DNA from: Smittium culicis
Taxonomy: Eukaryota; Kickxellomycota; Harpellomycetes; Harpellales; Legeriomycetaceae
Assembly: GCA_001970855.1 (NCBI GenBank)
Contig: LSSN01000158.1
Coordinates: forward strand, 1 to 22,760
Reading direction: 5' to 3'
Length of the DNA stretch: 22,760 nucleotides
Each line of letters opens with the position of its first letter. The stretch's first letter is position 1. Positions 1 through 9,460 of the stretch are shown here, piece after piece. A program made the translations under genes and the position numbers. The notes below the pieces were generated by a model. The model searched no databases. It was not told the DNA's origin and saw only the letters and a program-made list of their open reading frames with translations.

Positions 1-362
1 TTTGAACTTGATAGAATCTTATAAAGCTGCAATAAGACCTAATATGGGGTGTTATAATTCAATTTATATCACGGAATTTTTTAGCTTCAAAAATAAAAGA
101 TTTAAATTGTACCACATACAAACGTTTTGTTATATTTAAGAGTATTGCTTATAGTCTAAGCAATAAACTCTTTAACAAAAAAAATTAAAAATTAACATTT
201 GAAAAATAAAATAATCAAGAAAACTGCGAGTTTTTTTATTTTGGTTGTTACAAAAATATTTAGATTTTAAAATATTTACAAAAAGTAAATCTAAATTTGG
301 TTATAAACAATATAAAAAAAAACTTTAGTTAAGCTTTAAAAAAAAAAAGGCACACGCAAATA
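1..362. other. AT-rich 3' flank of TSC2, no gene seen
   Basis: Downstream of the TSC2 stop. The stretch is very AT-rich with homopolymer A and T runs. I see no reading frame or RNA gene here; it probably holds the TSC2 3' untranslated region and intergenic DNA. Confidence 0.6.
235..240 (-). terminator. Candidate poly(A) signal for TSC2
   Basis: The minus strand reads AATAAA here, about 120 bases after the TSC2 stop codon and in a plausible place for a 3' end. In DNA this AT-rich the hexamer also arises by chance, so this is only a candidate. Confidence 0.35.
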
Positions 363-3300
363 CTACCAGTTGTTTCTTGATCCAATATTGGAAACAATAG
401 ACTCAAGTATTTTGGATGCAGTGATGTCTGGATCAAAAATGTTAATACCTGATAAACATGATTTATCTATTTGGCTTATGTAAGACTGGTTTGAAATACC
501 ATCTTTACATATTTCAAACTGAGTTTCATGTACTTGGTCGTCAGTGAACTCGATTCTATCGCTGTTAATAAAGTTGTATGAACTGTAATCTGTTTTTTGA
601 ATTGGTTTTGGCAAGTTTAAGTCTTCGCTAGGAGTAGGTCTATGCCGAGATTTATTCTGAGAATTTACTAAGCCCGTGTCATTGGATTTAATCATACTTT
701 CGTCCATTAACTTTGAAAACATACATAAATCAATGACTCCAGGTTTAAGTTTATCAGAAGATTCTTCGTTATGGGGTGAAATGATTAGCGGCTCTAATTT
801 ACTTTTATCAGATGTTTTTCTTGTTATGCGATTTGTTAATATATCAGCGTCGAAACATGGCTCAACATTATTTGCTTGTAAATTGACTTCAGTAGCCATT
901 GAGTTGATGTTAGTCAAATTTTGAGCTATGTTAGTAGTAGTTTGTATATTTTCCGAAGTATCAGGGCTTTTAAAAGTGAATACACTCGAAGGGTTATCAA
1001 TAATAGGCGTTATCGCGCTTTTGTTTTTCATCGAGTCAATTTTAATCAAATTGGGAGAAAATGTAAATGGTGAGTCTGTTTTACGAGGAGAATTACTGGC
1101 GCTTGAGAAAAGTGAGGCTCGTGTAGGTTTGTTGAGTGGAGGCCTGTTATGCAAACCTCGTTTATCTTCAAGATTCATATTTGGAGAATCGATAAACGCT
1201 TCTATAGGGATAATACTTTTTCCCATACTTGATGAAAAGGGATATTGATTATTCAAGTTTCCAGAGGATAAAGGACTATTCTGTGATTCAAGAGCAGTGG
1301 AAATCGGATGGAAGCTTGTATCTCTTAATAAGGAAGGCGAAGGTATATCATTTTCTGTCGCGCTAGGACTAGTTTCAGTTTTTACAAACGCAGCATCTCT
1401 TAGTCTTCTAATTCCACGAAGCCTTTGTCGCCAAGTACTGACATACTCGCGAGCAGCATGTTTTTTAATTGCTAGATAAACTTGCACAAATATGTTTGCG
1501 TGAATTGCTGCGATTCTCACAAGTCCTGGAAGCGCGCTCAAAGTAACAAGCTTGGGATACATTGCAGGCCCAATAGGAGGCAATTCGTCACTAATCTGTG
1601 TTCTAACATAATATAGTCTTTCGCCACGTACAATTGGTTTCTTACTATCATCAAATTCATCAATAAGGTCAGGGCTTTTAGAAGAAATGTCACCAGGGGT
1701 GACAATTATTTGTACAAAATTAAACTGGGACGCTAATGTGTTGAGGCTATATTCGTCTCCAGATTCATTAAAAACAATATGTACAAAGTCGTTACCAATG
1801 TGAGCTTTTTTTAAATGCTGAGTTACTGAACCTGATTCTTTGTTGTCATGAGTTGGCATCATTGTAGCGACATGGAAGAATATATTAGAGATGCAGTCAT
1901 TCCACTGAATACCAAATCTGCCATCAGTGTCTGCACCAGTTGTGTCTAGACCGCCACTGTAACCAGTTACTTGACTTAGTCTAACTACTTTTCCTAGTCC
2001 TCGCAAAAAAGCCCAATAAGCGGATGAACCATGAGTGTTCGACAATATTTCATTTTCGCCTGTTTGTTTAGGACCTGCGTAAATGACACCAATTTTATGT
2101 GTGTCTATAGTGGGACTAATACGCATAACGCTTAACGCACGTTGTGTTCTTGGGTTGTTTGGGATAAAAGTTGGATGATCTATACCAACTAGTCGAGGGA
2201 ACAAGCTTATTAGCTCGTCAACAAAAGATTTCTGTGAAGACACAACGACTGGGAGATGTAAAAGCTTGTTCTTGACGTTAACTTGAACTGTTTTTCCATG
2301 CAGAACGGAATTTAGTGCGGAAATAGGAAGGTGCTCACTCACTGCCTTATTCGATAGATATGACTGACCTTCTTTATCATTACTTATTGCGATGTCAAAG
2401 AACGAATTGGGCGAATTCTTGTTTTCGCAAAAAATTTCTAAAGCCATTTTAGGAAGGTCAACAACTGTAGACGACATGCTACATGCTCTTTGAACGATTA
2501 TTTGGGCTAGCCTACCGTTTTTTTGAGCTCTGATAGTTTTAATCCCGCATGATTGAATCCAAGAGTATTCAACAGTTTCATTTAAATCTTCTTCTGTAAC
2601 CACCTCTTTACGATCAAGAATATGGTCACTACGCATAAATAAGAATCTGAAAATTGCGTCAATACATACAATATTCATTTCGTTTAATTCTTGGCTGTAA
2701 GAATTACTGGATAACAACCCTTGAAGAAGTGTGGCAAGGACGTTTAATTTTTTCTCTGATCTGAGACTTAAAAAAATAATATCAATTGTTTGGTAAGCCA
2801 TTACTAAAACGTAATACTCTGTAGCTGGGTCGTTGGAGATTATTTCTTTACCAGAGATAAAGTTATATTCTAAACGGCTAGAGTCAACAGAGTCAGACTC
2901 TTTAGAGGTATTTGATCTGACTTTTTCAATATCTTTACTGCCTATACTTTTTCTTATTGAGTATGACCTTGGTGCGGATGGTCTTGTTGGAACATTAAGA
3001 TTTTTTTGTGAATTATAGTCCTTATCGAAATTGGGATTTAGAGAGGGGGATGAAGAGTTATAACTGGAGATGCTGTTTAATCTACTTTTTTGACTATAGT
3101 AAACTTTAATGTAATTAAGTGGGATCTGTAGCAATAGTTTCAGATCATTAATAACCAAGTTTGCGAGCATGTCGGGCTGTCGAGATATTGCAGAAATAAA
3201 TTCTAATATGTGAACATTCATAGAATTAGCATTATGTGTCTGGACCAACCTTGTCAAAATTGCTGGTAACTGCTTTCTAAAAACAATGGGAATTTCCAGC

Positions 3301-6300
3301 ATACAAATATTTAAAGCGTGAATGCAAGGCCTTGAAATTTTAAAGCTTCCTTTGCCCAAGCCAACCTGAAAAGAGTTAACTAGTCTATTCCTTAAACTTA
3401 GGTTAATAATTCTGCTGTATAAAATAGTTCTAGTGAGTAGTCTGTATCCTAGTATTGTTAATTCAATTCTAGTATCTGTGTCAAGTTTACTTTTCCAGTA
3501 TTCTCTCACTCCAAACTTATCGCTATCTAGTGCGGGTGAGAGAAGGGTAATGAATTTTTGAATCTGAGCGGAACAAGTCCAAAATAAGTAGATATTACAT
3601 AGTTGATCTTCCAGCCCTCTAGATACCTCTAAAACAACTTCATATGAGGGGTCTTGAAACAGTATAAATGTCATTTTTTCAAGGTAGTTTTGAACATCAA
3701 AGACACCCCATTTTTCACAAACAGTAAGAGTATCGAACTCTTGAGGACCTTCTTTAGTTTTTTGCTGGTTCAGTTCTTCAATTTCTTCGGTAAAGACAGG
3801 ATTTCTTACCATTGGTCGCCAATTGTTAATTGGGTTACTTTTTTCATTTTCCGAGTAATAAATTCTGTAATAGATGTCAGCTCTTAAGCTAAAAAGCGAA
3901 GAGATCAATATACATCTAACTTTTGTATCAATATCAGAGTTGCAGGAAAGGTCCAGTATAGCATTAATGAGCTTTGAAGTAAGTTCTGGATTGGAGAAAT
4001 CGTACTTATACGAAAGGTCATTTAGATAAAAATTGCTTTTTTTAAAAGTAGATGCCCTTTCCCCAGATAGCAGAACTTGCATAGCTCTAACTAGTGTGGT
4101 GCTAACGAGAGTTGCCTTGAATTTATTGTTTTCAACCAAAAATAATTCATCATCATCGCTGAGACTAACTGGGTCTTGTTTGATAAAGCTTTGAATATTG
4201 GGATTTGTTGAAATTGAAGTATCTGATTGGTGAGTTGATAGAGGTATACTTTTTATTGTGATACCATTCACATCATTGATTTTAGGAAGCTCAGCAGCTG
4301 TATTTTGACCATGTGGGTTATTTGAGGGACTTGGATTATCGACTTGCTCAGGGTCACTACTTCCTTTTCGAGATAAATATGGCTCGCTAGTAGTTGGAGG
4401 GGAAAAGTAGATATCGTAATTTGCTTTAGCTTGACTAACTACCGATTTTAAAACGTTTAAAATAGATTCATAGTCAGCACCTTTTCCTTCTTCAAGAGCT
4501 CTTTCAGAGATAGTAACAATGCTTTCAATTATTTGATGGTCAGTTTCAAAAGGTAGCCTTGATACTATTTTTGTGATTATTTTAGAATCGGATTCATCGG
4601 AGAAACTTTCATAAGAAGACAGAACTCTAGTCTTAACTAAATCAATAGCCCCTCGTCTTATTTCCAGGCTTTTTTTTGTATTGAAAAAGAATAACTCGAC
4701 TTTAGTGAACAATATATTTTGCGATTCTACATTTCTGGTTGAGAAATGGCTGCTAGCGTCACTTAAATTTAATAGAGCAATAGCTAGCTCATCAGGGAAG
4801 GAATCAAACCTAATGGAAACAAATAGAATTTTTGCAATATTATTTTTCATCCAATGAACGTCTTTGCAGCAGCCTTGTTCGTATGCCGAGTAAAGAGACT
4901 TGAGTATAGAGTAAAAATGTACTAGTATCTTAGAATGGGAATTTTTCGGCATACTATTTTCAGAGGCAGCGCTAATAAATTCTATTCCGCAAAAAACCAA
5001 GTCAATAATTACTCCCCAGCTGGAAGGGCTGAGTTCGAGTGCCTGCCGTTTGAAGAGTAAGTTATCCAAGAATCTTAGTGTCAGATAGAGGGAATGATTA
5101 AAATCGATGGATATTTCGCTAGACGGGTGAATAGTAGATGAAGAATTTAATTCCAAGTAGCCTTTGTTAACTTGAAGGGCAGCAAGTAAAGTTGGTAAAA
5201 AAATACCTACAGTGGTGTCATAGCTAAGAAATTTAAAGACATCTTCAGCCATAGCAGAACATATGGAGTATACAGAACCTTGAATGATTGCCAACCTGAT
5301 GATTCTATTTTCAGAGCCTAGTGATTGGGTTAGAGGTTTATTTTTTATGAATGTACCTATGTTTTCATTAGATTCGGGGTATTTTTTCATTACAATTCTC
5401 ATTAGGCACTGTGCAACTTCTTGGATATAGCTTGATAGTATCATTTTATTGGCGATATTGCAAGAAATTTCGTGATATTCATCAATTGTGATTGAGTAAC
5501 AAATAAGCTTAACGACAACTTTTAAAGTTTCTAGTGGGATAGCACCGGAGTTAGCCACGGAATCAATCAAGTCAAATATTTGAGCTAAAAGAGAGTTTAG
5601 GTTTAGAGTGAACAGTTCCTGGCCAGATAAAAGCATCTTTTGTGATTTGAGGCATAACTCTTCTAAAACTCGCGAAACACCATTGTCAGTTAATAAGGGG
5701 TAATTATACTTGACTTGATAGTTCATGAGCAAGATACAATTTTCCAAAACACTTTTGGAATCAGAGAACATTTTTTCTGGATTGAAGTTGTTTTCGTTTT
5801 CAATATTTAATTGATTATTGTTTTCTGTAAAAAAAATTTCAATTGAGGTACAAGTCCAATTAAAAAGAGTATCAAAGAGCTGCATATTTTTTTGAAGGAT
5901 AATGAAGCCGTTGTTTGTAGACCAGGGTAGAATTTGAGCTGATGTCACAATTGAGTCCCAATCAGTTGGGGAAATTAGGATAAGAGTAATTTCAATTAGG
6001 TAGGATTCTTTAAAGGAATTTGAGATATTTTTGTAACATGAGCTTGAATTTTTAACAGAATTGTATATTGCAACAATTAGTTTATACAAAATGTTCATGA
6101 TATCGGGATTTTTTGATGATAGGGGGCATAAATCATTTACTGAATCCCAAATTGAGCTAAGATTTTGGTAGATATCATCAGTGCTGATAATATCTATTAC
6201 TCTTTGTATTGCGCCTATCCTACGCTCGATTGGGGCGTTTTGTAATGATAGGTCACCTACTTTTGCGACAATTTCTTGGGCGTTATTTACTAAGTCTATT

Positions 6301-6731
6301 TGAGGCATGTTTAATTCAAGATCAGAGTTTTCTTTACTGTATTCTTGATGATCTAGCAAATTTGAAAGTGTGTTATTTTTTAGTGGTGTTATATTGTCTA
6401 AAGAGGGGGGAATTGAATTTTGATCTAAAGCGGACAAATTGTTGATCGTTGCGGAAGAATCTATTGTAGGAAAGATTTGATTTTCAGAAATGAGATCTAT
6501 TTTTTGAGGATCGGCTTTATTTTCGCAAGAGATAATTTCGTCTGAAGAATAAGGTACAGATTTGTCAACGAAATCAATGTTTTTAGAGCGATTAGAGTTG
6601 TCTTTTAACGATTTATTTGGATTTCTTCTGAATACGGAGTTAAAAACGGAGCCGATAGAGGTATTATTGTACTCTTTATTCGATTTTATAGTTTCTTTTT
6701 TTTTGTCTTTATCAACATTCTGAGAAGACAT
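363..6731 (-). CDS. TSC2: Tuberin (TSC2) homologue, Rheb GTPase-activating protein
   Basis: Known role: tuberin pairs with hamartin (TSC1) and stimulates GTP hydrolysis by Rheb, which lowers TORC1 activity at the lysosome or vacuole. Seen: an N-terminal tuberin-type helical-repeat region from about residue 160, the conserved tuberin domain around 1100-1250 (CIHALNICMLEIPIVFRKQL), and a Rap/Ran-GAP domain at about 1530-1750. The GAP domain has HKIGVIYAG (His1545), GGLD (about 1593) and HIGNDFVHIVFN; Asn1647 of that motif matches the catalytic 'Asn thumb' of RapGAPs (Asn1643 in human tuberin). A tuberin-like basic helix, STWRQRLRGIRRLR, follows near 1770, then about 340 Ser/Asn-rich residues. 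Start: the frame can be extended to a TTG at 6749, but an in-frame TAA lies at 6753-6755 and the first ATG is 6729-6731 with G at -3, so I use that ATG (2122 residues). No intron or frameshift is visible. It is longer than human tuberin (about 1800) mainly through low-complexity ends. Confidence 0.94.
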   Translation of the reverse strand: MSSQNVDKDKKKETIKSNKEYNNTSIGSVFNSVFRRNPNKSLKDNSNRSKNIDFVDKSVPYSSDEIISCENKADPQKIDLISENQIFPTIDSSATINNLSALDQNSIPPSLDNITPLKNNTLSNLLDHQEYSKENSDLELNMPQIDLVNNAQEIVAKVGDLSLQNAPIERRIGAIQRVIDIISTDDIYQNLSSIWDSVNDLCPLSSKNPDIMNILYKLIVAIYNSVKNSSSCYKNISNSFKESYLIEITLILISPTDWDSIVTSAQILPWSTNNGFIILQKNMQLFDTLFNWTCTSIEIFFTENNNQLNIENENNFNPEKMFSDSKSVLENCILLMNYQVKYNYPLLTDNGVSRVLEELCLKSQKMLLSGQELFTLNLNSLLAQIFDLIDSVANSGAIPLETLKVVVKLICYSITIDEYHEISCNIANKMILSSYIQEVAQCLMRIVMKKYPESNENIGTFIKNKPLTQSLGSENRIIRLAIIQGSVYSICSAMAEDVFKFLSYDTTVGIFLPTLLAALQVNKGYLELNSSSTIHPSSEISIDFNHSLYLTLRFLDNLLFKRQALELSPSSWGVIIDLVFCGIEFISAASENSMPKNSHSKILVHFYSILKSLYSAYEQGCCKDVHWMKNNIAKILFVSIRFDSFPDELAIALLNLSDASSHFSTRNVESQNILFTKVELFFFNTKKSLEIRRGAIDLVKTRVLSSYESFSDESDSKIITKIVSRLPFETDHQIIESIVTISERALEEGKGADYESILNVLKSVVSQAKANYDIYFSPPTTSEPYLSRKGSSDPEQVDNPSPSNNPHGQNTAAELPKINDVNGITIKSIPLSTHQSDTSISTNPNIQSFIKQDPVSLSDDDELFLVENNKFKATLVSTTLVRAMQVLLSGERASTFKKSNFYLNDLSYKYDFSNPELTSKLINAILDLSCNSDIDTKVRCILISSLFSLRADIYYRIYYSENEKSNPINNWRPMVRNPVFTEEIEELNQQKTKEGPQEFDTLTVCEKWGVFDVQNYLEKMTFILFQDPSYEVVLEVSRGLEDQLCNIYLFWTCSAQIQKFITLLSPALDSDKFGVREYWKSKLDTDTRIELTILGYRLLTRTILYSRIINLSLRNRLVNSFQVGLGKGSFKISRPCIHALNICMLEIPIVFRKQLPAILTRLVQTHNANSMNVHILEFISAISRQPDMLANLVINDLKLLLQIPLNYIKVYYSQKSRLNSISSYNSSSPSLNPNFDKDYNSQKNLNVPTRPSAPRSYSIRKSIGSKDIEKVRSNTSKESDSVDSSRLEYNFISGKEIISNDPATEYYVLVMAYQTIDIIFLSLRSEKKLNVLATLLQGLLSSNSYSQELNEMNIVCIDAIFRFLFMRSDHILDRKEVVTEEDLNETVEYSWIQSCGIKTIRAQKNGRLAQIIVQRACSMSSTVVDLPKMALEIFCENKNSPNSFFDIAISNDKEGQSYLSNKAVSEHLPISALNSVLHGKTVQVNVKNKLLHLPVVVSSQKSFVDELISLFPRLVGIDHPTFIPNNPRTQRALSVMRISPTIDTHKIGVIYAGPKQTGENEILSNTHGSSAYWAFLRGLGKVVRLSQVTGYSGGLDTTGADTDGRFGIQWNDCISNIFFHVATMMPTHDNKESGSVTQHLKKAHIGNDFVHIVFNESGDEYSLNTLASQFNFVQIIVTPGDISSKSPDLIDEFDDSKKPIVRGERLYYVRTQISDELPPIGPAMYPKLVTLSALPGLVRIAAIHANIFVQVYLAIKKHAAREYVSTWRQRLRGIRRLRDAAFVKTETSPSATENDIPSPSLLRDTSFHPISTALESQNSPLSSGNLNNQYPFSSSMGKSIIPIEAFIDSPNMNLEDKRGLHNRPPLNKPTRASLFSSASNSPRKTDSPFTFSPNLIKIDSMKNKSAITPIIDNPSSVFTFKSPDTSENIQTTTNIAQNLTNINSMATEVNLQANNVEPCFDADILTNRITRKTSDKSKLEPLIISPHNEESSDKLKPGVIDLCMFSKLMDESMIKSNDTGLVNSQNKSRHRPTPSEDLNLPKPIQKTDYSSYNFINSDRIEFTDDQVHETQFEICKDGISNQSYISQIDKSCLSGINIFDPDITASKILESIVSNIGSRNNW

Positions 6732-7000
6732 CTCAATATCTAATGGCAAGTGTTAGAATAGCAACGATATTAATTGCGAAGGAAAATAAGTAGCTGAGGC
6801 TGTAGATCGATGGAATGAATAGGAGGGTGTAGATTTTAGATAGATAGATTGTTATCTTGTGATGCACTATAGCCCTGATTTATTGCCATTTAACAGGCTA
6901 GAGGGAAGAAGCGTGGTAGTATAAACGGGATATTTTGGTATATAAAATCAGAATATGTCTTTAATACGTTTAAAAGGATAAAACGGTGTGTGTGTGGTTA
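6732..7000 (-). promoter_or_regulatory. TSC2 5' flank / probable promoter region
   Basis: Seen: between about 6775 and 6850 the plus strand is purine-rich and includes a short TAGA repeat near 6837-6848, so the coding strand is pyrimidine-rich just upstream of the ATG, as is common in fungal promoters. A TATATA stretch lies at about 6940. Inference: transcription of TSC2 starts somewhere in this interval. No specific factor site is claimed. Confidence 0.3.
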
Positions 7001-7470
7001 TAGCGATAGAGGTTTGAGCTAGATGTTGCCTAAATCTATTAAGCGAGGGCTTAAATTAGTAAGTCTATATGCTCAAAGAGAGGTGTTTGTTTGGGGTCTA
7101 TTTATGTAAACAATGTAGTGAATAATATAAATAAATTAATGAAACTGGATAATAAACTAAATCAGCTGTGCGGAAGAAGAGGCAGCTTTAAAGTCTGATT
7201 GAAATGAAGCCAATATATCAAATTCTACAGAAACGTAAAATCTGTAATTTACAATAATTAAATTACTGCGAAATAACCTGAATATAAAAAAATCAAATTA
7301 ATTAGAGTAGAAATTAAAATACTCAATTTGCAAAATGTCAATCAAATTCATAAAAAATCTTTTTTGCTTTAAAGCTCAGACATTGCTCAGAATTGGATAT
7401 TATTCAATCCACATTATTATCAGCAACTAGCATGGCATTTTTGCTTTACTTTTATTTTTTATTCATTTTT
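7001..7470. other. AT-rich DNA between TSC2 and the Ty3/gypsy relic
   Basis: No coding relic is recognised. If the neighbouring Ty3/gypsy relic once had a 3' long terminal repeat, it should lie in or near this stretch, but I see no clear matching copy on the far side of the element. A 65-codon open frame starting at 7393 is T-rich and hydrophobic and runs through a tandem repeat, so I do not call it a gene. Confidence 0.4.
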
Positions 7471-7471
7471 A

Positions 7472-7558
7472 CTTTTATTTTATCAGCTTTTCTGATTGAT
7501 TTTAATTTTTATCAGCTTTTTTGTATATTTTTAATTTATATCAGTTCTTTTGTTATAA
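7472..7558. repeat. Three tandem copies of a 29-bp unit
   Basis: TATCAG occurs at 7481, 7510 and 7539, exactly 29 bp apart, and the surrounding bases align across three units (7472-7500, 7501-7529, 7530-7558). Units 2 and 3 share TTTAATTT at their start. The block begins just where the readable integrase frame of the Ty3/gypsy relic ends (stop at 7553-7555 on the minus strand). Because 29 is not a multiple of three, it does not encode a repeated peptide. Confidence 0.7.
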
Positions 7559-8090
7559 GATGGGATCCTTTTTACGCTCAGAACGAATAATCTGATTCTG
7601 AGCATACAAACTCGCTATTGTTTGTGCCCAATAACCTAGAATTACTTAACTGTAGTTTGTAGCCAATTGACTTATGCTATGTTCAATTTCTTTGCAGTCC
7701 ACTCCGGTCTGAATTGTAAGATATGATCCTGCGCATTTCTATATTTTTATTACTATTGGAGTCTAAAGCTTAGTTTAGTAGGGGTCCCGCCAATAGTCTA
7801 TTCATTATGATCATTCTCAAGCTATTTATTTGCGAAATTAAGTTTTTATTGGCAATAATTTTTAAGCTCTTGAAATAATTTTTCTAGGTTTCACGCTTGT
7901 TTATTTGCTTCCCTTAGTATCTGCTGTTTATCTACTGGCCATCAGGCAGTGGTATATATCCAGCTAGAATATCTAATTCATTTTTTTTTTGCCTTTGAAA
8001 GGCTGGATACCTTTTATGAGTATTTAGTGCATTCGACAAATACCGATTTTCTCACCTGCTGCCAATAACTATCAGTTTCTGCTTTGTGAA
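7556..8090 (-). pseudogene. Ty3/gypsy integrase relic
   Basis: Three blocks in order on the minus strand. First, a His codon (8086-8088) precedes YWQQVRKSVFVECTKYS (8017-8070), matching the zinc-binding H...YYWP.M...V...C..C; the second Cys is now Tyr. Second, ELDILAGYIPLPDGQ (7935-7979) matches the catalytic-core start D-x-I-G-P-L-P; C to P-L-P spacing is about 27 residues, as in the family. Third, 7556-7714 reads CKEIEHSISQLATNYS, a stop, then VILGYWAQT and NQIIRSERKK, matching the 'D-x-G-x-E-F ... Y-x-P-Q-T-N-G-x-V-E-R-x-N' end of the core. The last catalytic Glu (V-E-R) is replaced, so the enzyme is dead. Confidence 0.78.
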
Positions 8091-8259
8091 AATTTACTAT
8101 CGCTGCCGGAATGATCAAATCCAAGCTAATAAAATGACACTATTCAAATTGTATCCCTAAACCAATTGGATCTTCGCCATTACCTATCCTAGTGTAGATA
8201 GTGTAACCCTAAAATTAGCTAATCGCGATGTAATCTTTTTATGCTCTATTTATCCTAAA

Positions 8260-9037
8260 TAAGTATCATTCCCTTATTAAAAGTGTCCTACTATTTGTTT
8301 ATACCATTTCTATTTCTTTTACTATAAGGCGATTCGTTGGAATATGAGCGTTCCTGAACAAATAAGATATATATCGATGGAGATGTATAAGTTCCTGAAA
8401 TAGAAAAATAATACAAATCAGTGAATATATGTGTTCCTGAAATGAAAAAATAATATATGGGATTAAAATGATATAATCTACAAAACTAAAATGCGCTTTC
8501 CGTTAAAATAAAATATATCAATAATTTGTTCCTGGGCTTTTTTTTTTTTATCGCGAAATTACAAGCAGTTTTAACGGAAAAATTAAGGCTAGCAAATTAT
8601 CTGCCATTTTACCTGTAGTCTATCTAAATATACTAAAAGCTGCCTTAATGGGAGATTCCTAGGCCGAGAGGTGCTTTTTTTTCTTGACGTTTTTATTAGC
8701 TATAGTGCATTAGATAAAAGCATTGGTCGTATCAGATCATTCATTCGATGATATATTATAAAAAATTTAAAAATTAAGTGATCTGATTAGTAGGAAAATT
8801 TAAATAGAATTAGCCCCACTCCTCGAAATAATTTCCCAAATTTATGGTTGGACAATTGATTTTTTTAATTATTATTTTTACTAGCCCATTAGCAGCTGCG
8901 CATTTACAAGGCGAGGATTAGCCTTTTATTTTACAGCCCGTATTTAGTTAAAATAATAGCATGTAGAGATCACAAACTCGTAGCATAAAAGATTTAAAAA
9001 CTGTTATAGTAAAAGATTAATGAAAGTTTATAGATAT
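8260..9037 (-). pseudogene. Expected RNase H / connection part of the Ty3/gypsy relic, not readable
   Basis: This interval lies between recognisable RT and integrase and has about the length that RNase H plus linker would need. I could not read the RNase H landmarks (T-D-A-S, the conserved Glu) in any frame, so the assignment rests on position alone. It contains three short GTTCCTGAA repeats. Confidence 0.35.
8350..8442. repeat. GTTCCTGAA, three copies about 41 bp apart
   Basis: The nonamer GTTCCTGAA starts at 8350, 8391 and 8433, so spacings are 41 and 42 bp. Copies 2 and 3 are followed by similar text (about AT-AGAAAAATAATA against ATGAAAAAATAATA). A shorter GTTCCTG recurs at 8528. This fits a decayed tandem repeat with a unit near 41 bp inside the Ty3/gypsy relic. 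Confidence 0.55.
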
Positions 9038-9460
9038 ATCAACATACCCAATATTTTATTTAATGAATAAATAATGCCTATAAGTACAACAAACAAACTA
9101 ATATTTATGGCTTAGTAAGCTTTAATTCGCGCATGATCATCTAGTAATGTGATAATAAAATTTTCTAAAATTATTAGATTAAAATTCAAAAGTATATAAT
9201 TAAATTGTTTTCAGTCTGAGCGATGTGCTATTTATTAAAAGATCATCCATGTTAATGGCAAATCTACTGAGTCCGTTTATTTCATTTCTTTTCTAAGTCT
9301 TTCCACACTCTTTATAATCTACTATAAATCTGTCCATATTTTCTTTTTTTTTATTAAATGGAAAGCATTCAAATTCTTGTCGATCTATTTGCGAAACTGC
9401 AGGTATAATATTTTAACCTGCTACAAAATCAGTCACTGGTGGTTTATATGTAATAAAAAC
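9038..9460 (-). pseudogene. Ty3/gypsy reverse transcriptase relic
   Basis: From about 9460 to 9203 one frame, with two stops, reads in order YKPPVTDFVAG, NIIPAVSQI, KKKENMDRFIVDYKE and INMDDLLINS. These match, in sequence and spacing, the Ty3/gypsy RT entry: a proline-rich start, 'G-I-I-P-S', K-K-D-G-x-x-R-F-x-V-D-Y-R, then L-P-x-I-D-D-L-L. VDYK is at 9311-9322. A further frame at 9038-9046 reads YVD-I-S-I where YVDD is expected (about 90 residues later), so one of the two catalytic Asp residues appears lost. The domain cannot be active. Confidence 0.82.

Noticed and set aside
676..6445. Several plus-strand open frames of 60-106 codons
   Set aside because: All are antisense to the well-supported TSC2 gene and show no recognisable protein features.
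7393..7590. A 65-codon plus-strand open frame with a hydrophobic product
   Set aside because: It is T-rich low-complexity DNA running through a tandem repeat and lies antisense to the integrase relic.
7384..7604. A 221-bp candidate MITE with 10-bp inverted ends (TGCTCAGAAT / ATTCTGAGCA) around the 29-bp repeats
   Set aside because: The integrase relic reads straight across the right-hand end (the NQIIRSERKK text spans it), so this end is ordinary element sequence and not a transposon boundary. No target duplication is visible.
8497..8580. Perfect 12-bp inverted repeat TTTCCGTTAAAA / TTTTAACGGAAA
   Set aside because: At this base composition about two 12-bp inverted pairs within 100 bp are expected by chance over 15 kb.
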